Shown here in pieces: positions 1 to 5,337 of a DNA stretch of 5,337 nucleotides. A model generated the notes under the pieces. The model saw nothing but the letters and a program-made list of their open reading frames with translations, searched no databases and was not told where the DNA came from. Position numbers and translations under genes: made by a program. The stretch comes from Campylobacteraceae bacterium (lineage in GTDB: Bacteria > Campylobacterota > Campylobacteria > Campylobacterales > Sulfurovaceae): the NCBI GenBank assembly GCA_027083895.1, contig JALWMN010000084.1, positions 1 to 5,337 on the forward strand, read 5' to 3'. Every line of letters begins with the position of its first letter. The first letter of the stretch is position 1.

Positions 1-1176
1 TGCAATTAATGTTCTTCCAACTGCAAGTGCAGAACCATTAAGTGTATGTACAAATCTATTTTTCTTTCCATCTTTAAATCGAATTTTTGCCCGTCTTGCT
101 TGAAAATCTCTCATATTACTTACTGAGCTAATCTCTCTATACTTGTTTTGTCCTGGTAACCATACCTCTAAGTCTATGGTTCTTGCGGCACTAAAGCCTA
201 AATCTCCTCCACAAAGTTCAACTAAACGGTGCGGCAAACCAAGAGCAGTTAAAAGATCAGAGGCATTTTGCACCATCATCTCAAAGATTTCATCGCTTTT
301 TTCTGGATGAGTAATTGCAACCATCTCCACTTTATCAAATTGATGCTGTCTAATAATTCCACGAGTATCTCGACCCGCACTTCCTGCCTCTTTTCGAAAA
401 CAAGGAGTATAGGCAGTTAAGAGCTGTGGCAGTTGATTTGCTTGTAAAATCTCATCGTTATAGATATTTGTTAATGGAACCTCTGCTGTTGGGATAAGAT
501 AGAGATCTTCGCCCTCAATTTTAAAGAGATCATCTTCAAATTTAGGCAGTTGTCCTGTTCCTAAAAGCATCTTTGAGTTATTTAGAACCGGTGGACACAC
601 CTCAGCAAAGCCGTTTTTTACATTGAAATCTAAAAAGAAATTAATCAATGCTCGCTCTAACTTTGCAGCATCATTCATTAAAAGTGCAAATCGACTCTTT
701 GCCAGCTTTACTCCACGCTCAAAATCTATCCAGCCATTAATCTTTGCTAACTCCCAATGCTCTTTTGGAGCAAATGCAAACTCTCTTGGAGTTAAAACTC
801 TCTTTATCTCTACATTATCATCTTCACTAGTACCCTCTGGAACTACATCGTCTGGAATATTTGGTATTGTCAAAGCTAACTCTTGTAGTTGCTGCTCTAC
901 TACTTGCACACGCTCTTCTAAAGTAGAAATCTCAACTTTAATGCTATCGAGTTGCTCTTTAAGCTCCCCTATATCTTTACCCTCTGCTTTGTAGACTCCA
1001 AATAAACTCGAAAGGCTCTTTTGTTGTGCTCTCTTCTCTTCAAAAGCCCTCTTTGCCTCTTTTAACTCTCTAAATTGACTCTTTAATCGCTCAATCAGTG
1101 CCTCATCAACACCCTTTTTTGCCAACCTCTTTTGAACACTATCAAAATCTCTCTCAACGAGCTTTAAATCTAACAT
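1..1176 (-). CDS. serS: Seryl-tRNA synthetase, 3' end outside the window
   Basis: This cytoplasmic class II aminoacyl-tRNA synthetase activates serine with ATP and loads it onto tRNA-Ser (and tRNA-Sec if present). My translation gives 392 uninterrupted codons from the ATG at 1176 to the window edge. Bacterial SerRS is usually about 410-430 residues, so only the last 20-25 are missing. Residues about 27-105 are the charged, heptad-like antiparallel coiled-coil arm that grips the long variable arm of the tRNA. Motif 1 lies near 178-200 (conserved Pro196). The serine-binding TAE is at 230-232. Motif 2 begins at FRKEAG (260-265) and continues through RGIIRQHQF. Motif 3 is NGSALAVGR (380-388), just before the edge. 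The start is supported by AAGGGT at 1181-1186 and by the standard MLDLK N-terminus. The gene appears to be transcribed alone from its own promoter. The assignment is secure. Confidence 0.97.
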   Translation of the reverse strand, partial: MLDLKLVERDFDSVQKRLAKKGVDEALIERLKSQFRELKEAKRAFEEKRAQQKSLSSLFGVYKAEGKDIGELKEQLDSIKVEISTLEERVQVVEQQLQELALTIPNIPDDVVPEGTSEDDNVEIKRVLTPREFAFAPKEHWELAKINGWIDFERGVKLAKSRFALLMNDAAKLERALINFFLDFNVKNGFAEVCPPVLNNSKMLLGTGQLPKFEDDLFKIEGEDLYLIPTAEVPLTNIYNDEILQANQLPQLLTAYTPCFRKEAGSAGRDTRGIIRQHQFDKVEMVAITHPEKSDEIFEMMVQNASDLLTALGLPHRLVELCGGDLGFSAARTIDLEVWLPGQNKYREISSVSNMRDFQARRAKIRFKDGKKNRFVHTLNGSALAVGRTLIA

Positions 1177-1180
1177 TGCT

Positions 1181-1209
1181 ACCCTTGATATAAAGTTAGT
1201 AAAATTATA
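1181..1209 (-). promoter_or_regulatory. serS promoter -10 and ribosome binding site
   Basis: On the minus strand a perfect TATAAT (1204-1209) is preceded by a T-rich stretch. There is no good -35 hexamer at the usual distance, which fits sigma-70 promoters of Campylobacterota, where -35 is weakly conserved. Transcription would start near 1197, giving a leader of about 20 bases that contains the Shine-Dalgarno AAGGGT (1181-1186) a few bases before the ATG at 1176. The leader is too short for a T-box or other riboswitch. The start site is inferred. Confidence 0.6.
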
Positions 1210-1220
1210 GTAGAAAAATA

Positions 1221-1255
1221 ATTAGAAGAGAAAGAGGCTTAGGTACCCCTAAGCC
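1221..1255 (-). terminator. Intrinsic terminator after the beta-barrel gene
   Basis: A perfect 8-bp inverted repeat (GGCTTAGG / CCTAAGCC, four-base loop) occupies 1236-1255. On the minus strand it starts 12 bases after the barrel gene's stop and is followed by the U-rich stretch TCTTTCTCTTCTAATTA. The U tract is broken by cytosines, so termination may be partial and some readthrough into serS is possible. There is no plus-strand gene upstream that it could serve. Confidence 0.75.
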
Positions 1256-1267
1256 ATTTTGCAGTAA

Positions 1268-1960
1268 TTAATACTTATAGTGTACACCAACTGATAAACC
1301 AGTTGTATGGTCAATTCTATCAGATGCAGAGAGGTTATATCGATACCCTACATCTAAATCGATCTGATTTGTTAAGTTCATAGTAGCACCAACTTGTGCA
1401 CCATAGGTTACAGTTTTAATATTAGCACTTTTGGTATCAAGCGATATTCCACCAGCATTCAAACCTGCATATGGCCGTATTGCATAAGAGTCGATCATAA
1501 TATTATCCAACCCCAAAAAGTAGTAATCCAACTGTAAGAGTGCTCTAATGTAATCGTTATAATCATCGCCATTACTGTAGCTCTCTAAAATGGCCATAGT
1601 TCTCCACTCTGTATTTTGTGCACCAAAACGTAAACCAAATGAGATTCCACTAGTACTTAAACTATCAGCTTTTGAAGAGAGTACGCCAGAAGCCTCTAAC
1701 CCTACAAACGGACCCTCTAAAAAGGAGTAACTCCCTCCTGTAACTGCTGGTAGCGATGTAGCCTGAGCGACATCTTTTATATTTGTATCACAACTACTAC
1801 CAGAAGTAACTCCTTGTTGATTTGTGCTACTTTGCACTGGAGCAAATGCCTGAGCAGTTGCATTACTATTTGCATCTACGGCTAAAGTTCCATCGATACT
1901 CTCCGCTGATGAAACATAAGGCAGGGCAAGAACTGTCAAAATCGTTACTAATCTTTTCAT
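1268..1960 (-). CDS. Predicted small outer-membrane beta-barrel protein (OmpA/opacity-porin-like fold)
   Basis: I do not recognise a named family. The 230-residue product has a Sec signal peptide (MKRL, hydrophobic core 5-15, likely cleavage after SSA at 17-19). Residues about 20-75 form a flexible Ser/Thr/Gln/Ala/Asn-rich stretch with the protein's only cysteine, Cys57. From about 83 to the end there are roughly eight alternating amphipathic strands: 83-92, 105-116, 117-128, 133-148, 155-170, 180-194, 198-210 and 219-230. They are separated by short polar turns such as SNGDD and end in an aromatic residue (HYKY), as BAM-inserted barrels do. Size and strand number fit the eight-stranded OmpA-membrane-domain/opacity-protein group. 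There is no OmpA-like peptidoglycan-binding domain. The start is supported by AAAGGGG at 1966-1972. The gene is flanked by its own likely promoter and a hairpin terminator, so it is probably monocistronic. Function is unknown; the fold is inferred from pattern only. Confidence 0.75.
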   Translation of the reverse strand: MKRLVTILTVLALPYVSSAESIDGTLAVDANSNATAQAFAPVQSSTNQQGVTSGSSCDTNIKDVAQATSLPAVTGGSYSFLEGPFVGLEASGVLSSKADSLSTSGISFGLRFGAQNTEWRTMAILESYSNGDDYNDYIRALLQLDYYFLGLDNIMIDSYAIRPYAGLNAGGISLDTKSANIKTVTYGAQVGATMNLTNQIDLDVGYRYNLSASDRIDHTTGLSVGVHYKY

Positions 1961-1965
1961 AACAA

Positions 1966-2030
1966 CCCCTTTAATATTTATAAATGTTAAACATAGAGTA
2001 ACATATTTAATATTAATTAATCTTAAAACG
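1966..2030 (-). promoter_or_regulatory. Probable promoter region and strong RBS of the beta-barrel gene
   Basis: The 91-base gap 1961-2051 is very AT-rich apart from a short GC patch near 2029-2035, and I see no terminator for mltG in it. On the minus strand, candidate -10 elements are TATGTT at 1990-1995 and 2000-2005. They are exactly 10 bases apart; the nearer one would give a leader of about 22 bases. A TATAAA at 1977-1982 lies too close to the ribosome binding site AAAGGGG (1966-1972). A short palindrome, ATGTT-A-AACAT (1984-1994), overlaps the nearer -10. Which element is used cannot be decided from sequence. Confidence 0.45.
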
Positions 2031-2051
2031 GGGCCTAAATTTCGATTTTTT

Positions 2052-2999
2052 CTACTTTTTCTGCTCTAATCTTCTCTTTTTTATATTTTGTATATGAATT
2101 TTATAGCTATGTGTAAAATCATGCGTACCATTTTGATTCTTCATAAAGTAGAGATAATTTGTCTTCGCAGGCTCTAAAGCAGCCTTGAGTGCATCCAACG
2201 AGACATTACAAACTGGCTCTTTAGGTAAACCTCTATATTTGTATGTATTATAGTGACTCTTATCGCTTCTAATCCGCTTAGGAGTAACCTTTTTGTGTGA
2301 ATAGTGCCCATAATTGAGTGTTCCATCCATTTGGAGCCGCATCCTCTTTTTTAATCTATTATAAATAACTGAAGCAACTAATGGCATCTCTTTCCTATTG
2401 GCTGCCTCTTTCTCAATAATTGATGCAATAATCACCACTCGCTTCCACTCTTTAGTATTAAACTGATTAAAATATTTATATGAAAGCTTTTTATACATTT
2501 TAAAACTTCTCTCTAATAGAAACTCAATTGTATCCTTTTCATTAAAATAGACTGGAATATTATAAGTTTCTGCCAAAAAGTTACCCTCCTTATAGGGTGC
2601 TAAGTTCCTATAACTTTGTTGCAAAAGAGTACTCTTAAAGTTTAACTTTTTTGCAAGTTGCTTTAAAACAAAATAACTAGTCTCTCCGGGAACAATTGTA
2701 ACAGGAGTATAGTGGATACTCTTTTTACCCAATAGTAGAAGAAATTTATATCGCGGCATTTTACGTCTATTAAGATAGATCCACCCCTCAATAGGTTTTG
2801 GAGTAAATTCGAGAAAAAACCTATCTAAAACACCAACTTCTATCCCTTGCTTTTGTAAAGCAGATATGACCTCATCTCTATTTGAAGAGGGTATCTTTAA
2901 ATTATGTCTACTTTTAATAGGCATCATAAAGTAGCCTACTACAAAAGTAAAAATTATAAAAAAGAGGAGTGCCGCTAAAAGCATGATCTTTCTAAACAT
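2052..2999 (-). CDS. mltG: Endolytic murein transglycosylase MltG (YceG family)
   Basis: MltG cleaves nascent peptidoglycan glycan strands within the chain at the outer face of the inner membrane and is thought to set glycan length. The 315-residue protein has one N-terminal membrane anchor (about 5-26, short basic N-terminus FRK), which leaves the rest in the periplasm. A LysM-like subdomain is suggested around 99-140 (IVPGETSYFVLKQLAKKL). The catalytic YceG domain follows. IASIIEKE (191-198) matches the ASIVEKE motif of E. coli MltG, making Glu196 the likely catalytic acid. Further conserved blocks are ASVIYNRL (209-216), MRLQMDGTLNYG (220-231), YNTYKYRGLP (250-259), LKAALEPAKTNYLYF (271-285) and THDFTHS (292-298). 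The protein is somewhat shorter than the E. coli one (about 340). The start has GAGGGAGT at 3004-3011. It follows the Lol permease by 21 bases, so it is probably co-transcribed. Confidence 0.95.
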   Translation of the reverse strand: MFRKIMLLAALLFFIIFTFVVGYFMMPIKSRHNLKIPSSNRDEVISALQKQGIEVGVLDRFFLEFTPKPIEGWIYLNRRKMPRYKFLLLLGKKSIHYTPVTIVPGETSYFVLKQLAKKLNFKSTLLQQSYRNLAPYKEGNFLAETYNIPVYFNEKDTIEFLLERSFKMYKKLSYKYFNQFNTKEWKRVVIIASIIEKEAANRKEMPLVASVIYNRLKKRMRLQMDGTLNYGHYSHKKVTPKRIRSDKSHYNTYKYRGLPKEPVCNVSLDALKAALEPAKTNYLYFMKNQNGTHDFTHSYKIHIQNIKKRRLEQKK

Positions 3000-3003
3000 C
3001 TAC

Positions 3004-3011
3004 ACTCCCTC
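3004..3011 (-). promoter_or_regulatory. Ribosome binding site of mltG
   Basis: GAGGGAGT lies entirely inside the 21-base gap after the permease stop, four bases before the mltG ATG. It fixes the mltG start and indicates independent ribosome loading rather than stop-start coupling. There is no room here for a terminator and promoter, which supports a single transcript. Confidence 0.7.
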
Positions 3012-3020
3012 TACAAACGA

Positions 3021-4247
3021 CTACTCATTGCGAAGAACTGTGAGAATATCTGTTTTCGAAGCACGAATTGCAGGATAGAGAGAAGCCACCAATATGATAA
3101 TAGAAGCACCAGCAATGATAGATAGAAAGTCACTAAGAGGTAAATCCATTGGGAGTTTAGAAGTAGCATATATATCTGCAGGTAAAGAGATAATATTATA
3201 TGTTGTAAGAAGCCACATCCCAACTAAACCTAAAATTGTACCTAACAGCATCCCCAAAATACCAATAGTTAAACCTAAATAGAAAAAGAGTCTTGCTATC
3301 TCTTTACGACTAGCTCCAAGTGTACGCATAAGTGCTATCTCACTGCGTCTACTCATTACTGTCATTAGTAGCGAAGAGATAATATTTAAAGAAGCTACTA
3401 AAATAATCAACAAGAGGACTAAAAAGAGAGCCTTCTTCTCAAGCTGCATCGCTCTAAAAAAACCACCATTTTGCTCCCACCACCCCTCTACACCTACATT
3501 TCGTGGTAAGAGCTCTCGCATTCTATCTATTATCTTCATAGGCTCCTTAGCATAAATATGTGCCCCATCATAAACTTGTGGCTTTTTCTCTAAAAGCTTT
3601 TCAAATGCTGCATGCGTAGTATAGATTATCCCTTTATCATATGCTGTTAATCCAGAATCAAATGTGCTTATGATTTTAAATCGCTTCTGCAAAGGCATAG
3701 TTCCAAATCCTACAGCTTGTTGCTGCGAAAAGAAGATTGTAACTCTCTCTCCCACCTTTAGACCAAGAGTCAATGCTAAATCATCGCCTACAATTGCACT
3801 AAATTTTGAATTTACCGTACCATTTATCTCGCTATAACTCTTCTTTAAAACACTATTAATAGCTGCCTCTTTTTCAAAATCTACGCCATAAAGAATTGCC
3901 CCCTGCACACTATCAGCAGCTTTTGCAATTACTTGAGTAGTATAGTAAGGGCTAATTTTAATTGAAGGAAACTCTCTTTGTAACTTTGCTAATTGTGCAG
4001 ATGTAACACCCTTATTATCATATGCAACAACTGTTAATGGATAATTCATTGTAAAGAGACGTTTTTTAAACTCTTGGTGCGTCCCATTAGTTACCCCAAT
4101 ACCTATCATTAGTACCATCACACCCATAGCAATTCCAAGGAGGGCTAAGAGTGCAGAGATAAAAATAAAAGGATTATCTCTATCATACTTTAAGTAGTGA
4201 CGAACAAATTTAAAGACAAATTTACTATTATAATATTCGCTTCTCAT
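3021..4247 (-). CDS. lolC: LolC/LolE-type lipoprotein-release ABC transporter permease
   Basis: This inner-membrane subunit would work with a LolD ATPase to extract lipoproteins from the inner membrane and pass them to LolA. The 408-residue protein has the four-helix FtsX/MacB layout: TM1 about 27-53, a large periplasmic domain about 55-270, TM2 272-297, TM3 318-348 and TM4 372-396. The cytosolic [19 protein letters not shown] segment (299-317) is the coupling region for the ATPase. The C-terminal [18 protein letters not shown] is the family's PAxRA...EALRxE signature. By memory, E. coli LolC matches at the [11 protein letters not shown] / GELFQAVRMEK block before TM2. It also matches at residues 172-196, where LolC has its LolA-binding hook. 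The start overlaps the secA stop (ATGA), and AAGG at 4260-4263 is a weak, distant RBS, so translation is probably coupled. LolD is not in the window. A related exporter permease is possible but less likely. Confidence 0.88.
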   Translation of the reverse strand: MRSEYYNSKFVFKFVRHYLKYDRDNPFIFISALLALLGIAMGVMVLMIGIGVTNGTHQEFKKRLFTMNYPLTVVAYDNKGVTSAQLAKLQREFPSIKISPYYTTQVIAKAADSVQGAILYGVDFEKEAAINSVLKKSYSEINGTVNSKFSAIVGDDLALTLGLKVGERVTIFFSQQQAVGFGTMPLQKRFKIISTFDSGLTAYDKGIIYTTHAAFEKLLEKKPQVYDGAHIYAKEPMKIIDRMRELLPRNVGVEGWWEQNGGFFRAMQLEKKALFLVLLLIILVASLNIISSLLMTVMSRRSEIALMRTLGASRKEIARLFFYLGLTIGILGMLLGTILGLVGMWLLTTYNIISLPADIYATSKLPMDLPLSDFLSIIAGASIIILVASLYPAIRASKTDILTVLRNE

Positions 4248-5337
4248 TCAGCCAATAAGCCTTTTTTAGGTCCACTTTTACCACAACAATTTTTATACTT
4301 TTCTCCACTACCACATGGGCAAGGATCATTACGTTTTGGTCTCTTTTGGGCATGAAACTCATCCGTTTGCTTCTTAGTGCTTGCAACACTCTCACTATCT
4401 ATTACTGCTGTTTCAGAGTCCACGTGCTCTTGTGGCTCTTCAAAATTTAACTCAATTCGATGAATATATTTAATAGACTCTTTTTTAATTCTTTTAATAA
4501 GCTCTGTAAAGAGTCTATAACTCTCTTGCTTATACTCAGTTAAAGGATCTTTCTGATTGTATCCTCGTAAACCAACACCAGTTTTGAGTGTATCCATCTC
4601 ATAGAGATGATCTCTCCAAAGATTATCGAGTACCTGTAGATAAATCAATTTCTCAAACTCTACTCTTTGCTTAGCATCTAATACTAACATCTTCTCTTCA
4701 TAGAGCTGCTCTAAAATTGCTATAACTTCACTCTTAATCTCTTCAGGCTCTTTATTCTCTAGTATCTCTCTTGGAAGCTCAATACCACTAATATCTGCTA
4801 ATGCTTTAATGAAGCAATCTAAATCAAAATCTTCACTTGGTAAGCCCTCTACAATTTCACACTCCTCTAAGAGATACCCTATAACCTCTTGGCGATTCTC
4901 TTTAATTTTTGCAGAAATATCATACTCTGGGTCTATCAATTGATCCCTAAATTGATAGATTGCTTTTCTTTGGTAGTTTGCAACATCATCATACTCTAAA
5001 AGATGCTTTCGAGACTCATAGTGCATAGACTCAACTTTCTTTTGAGCACTCTCTACACTTCGAGTTACAAGCTTAGAATCGATATATTCCCCTTTTTTAA
5101 CTCCAATGCGTCCCATTATTTTGCGTATCTTATCTCCACCAAAGATACGCAATAGATTATCATCTAAGCTTAAGAAGAATTGACTCTCACCTGGATCTCC
5201 CTGTCTACCAGATCGACCACGAAGCTGGTTATCGATACGGCGACTCTCATGTCGTTCAGTTCCAATAATTGCTAGCCCACCTAACTCTTTAACCTCATCA
5301 CTAATTTTAATATCTACACCTCGACCCGCCATATTAG
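4244..5337 (-). CDS. secA: Preprotein translocase ATPase SecA, C-terminal part (5' end outside the window)
   Basis: SecA is the ATP-driven motor that pushes unfolded preproteins through SecYEG. About 364 codons of the C-terminal portion are present, and the frame runs open to the window edge. The first in-frame ATG (5332) is internal: it sits in TNMAGRG, a conserved SecA stretch about 500 residues into the protein. Numbering from that Met, the end of the second nucleotide-binding domain includes [19 protein letters not shown] and the arginine-rich helicase motif [15 protein letters not shown] (36-48). The helical scaffold/wing region follows, with [12 protein letters not shown] (111-122) and [19 protein letters not shown] (234-252). 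After a variable acidic linker (about 297-330) comes the zinc-binding [14 protein letters not shown] (338-351; Cys338, 340, 349 and 350), which in E. coli contacts SecB and phospholipid, and then the tail [11 protein letters not shown]. The stop overlaps the permease start by four bases. Confidence 0.98.
   Translation of the reverse strand, partial: NMAGRGVDIKISDEVKELGGLAIIGTERHESRRIDNQLRGRSGRQGDPGESQFFLSLDDNLLRIFGGDKIRKIMGRIGVKKGEYIDSKLVTRSVESAQKKVESMHYESRKHLLEYDDVANYQRKAIYQFRDQLIDPEYDISAKIKENRQEVIGYLLEECEIVEGLPSEDFDLDCFIKALADISGIELPREILENKEPEEIKSEVIAILEQLYEEKMLVLDAKQRVEFEKLIYLQVLDNLWRDHLYEMDTLKTGVGLRGYNQKDPLTEYKQESYRLFTELIKRIKKESIKYIHRIELNFEEPQEHVDSETAVIDSESVASTKKQTDEFHAQKRPKRNDPCPCGSGEKYKNCCGKSGPKKGLLAE
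4932..4959. repeat. Perfect 10-bp inverted repeat inside secA
   Basis: TCTATCAATT (4932-4941) and AATTGATAGA (4950-4959) are exact reverse complements around an 8-base loop. The repeat encodes part of a helix in SecA ([10 protein letters not shown]). It has no T tract and is AT-rich, so it is not a terminator. It may be coincidental codon choice or a weak mRNA hairpin. Confidence 0.6.

Noticed and set aside
623..994. Plus-strand open frame of 123 codons
   Set aside because: It lies opposite the serS coding sequence. The product is Ser/Lys-rich low-complexity with no recognisable domain, while the minus strand encodes an intact synthetase.
1177..1200. Leader-based control of serS (T-box or riboswitch)
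   Set aside because: The inferred leader is only about 20 bases, far too short, and shows no T-box signature.
2029..2051. Possible mltG terminator near the GC patch GGCCCCG
   Set aside because: I could not pair the GC bases into a stem of useful length, and the run of A/T lies before rather than after the patch on the minus strand.
3011..3223. Minus-strand open frame of 70 codons and a plus-strand frame at 3094-3282
   Set aside because: Both fall within the lolC coding region in other frames. Their hydrophobic or basic composition is a by-product of the membrane-helix codons.
5330..5332. ATG as a possible start of a short stand-alone SecA-like protein
   Set aside because: The preceding codon is Asn within the conserved TNMAGRG stretch, and the frame remains open to the edge. 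This is an internal Met of full-length SecA.
1..5337. A hidden defence, mobile or otherwise novel system
   Set aside because: All long open frames that hold together are recognisable housekeeping or envelope genes. There are no arrays, transposase signatures, tRNA attachment sites or compositional breaks.

Overview
The window is an AT-rich, gene-dense chromosomal segment. All five genes I can support lie on the minus strand, so transcription runs from right to left. The sequences suggest a member of the Campylobacterota (epsilonproteobacteria), probably a free-living relative of Sulfurimonas or Sulfurovum. This placement rests on base composition, protein style, and my memory that secA sits beside a FtsX/LolC-type permease in Campylobacter and Helicobacter. 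It is not a database result.

Layout in transcription order: the C-terminal part of secA (5337-4244, 5' end outside the window); a LolC/E-type lipoprotein-release permease (4247-3021), whose start overlaps the secA stop as ATGA; mltG, a membrane-anchored endolytic murein transglycosylase, 21 bases further on (2999-2052); after a 91-base AT-rich gap, a small predicted outer-membrane beta-barrel protein (1960-1268); and, after a compact terminator/promoter spacer, serS for seryl-tRNA synthetase (1176-1, its last roughly 20-25 codons outside the window).

The first three genes look like one transcription unit for building the cell envelope: SecA drives preprotein export, the Lol permease starts lipoprotein transfer to the outer membrane, and MltG trims nascent glycan strands. 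The barrel protein would be a client of Sec export. It probably has its own promoter and ends at a clear hairpin terminator at 1236-1255. serS appears to start from its own TATAAT promoter directly inside the terminator's downstream flank.

I found no mobile element, CRISPR array, RNA gene, toxin-antitoxin pair, defence gene or frameshifted gene. No noncoding stretch reaches 300 bases; the longest gaps are 91 bases each. I do not see an undescribed system here. The most interesting points are the single Lol permease with a LolC-like hook segment coupled to secA, and the unassigned barrel protein.
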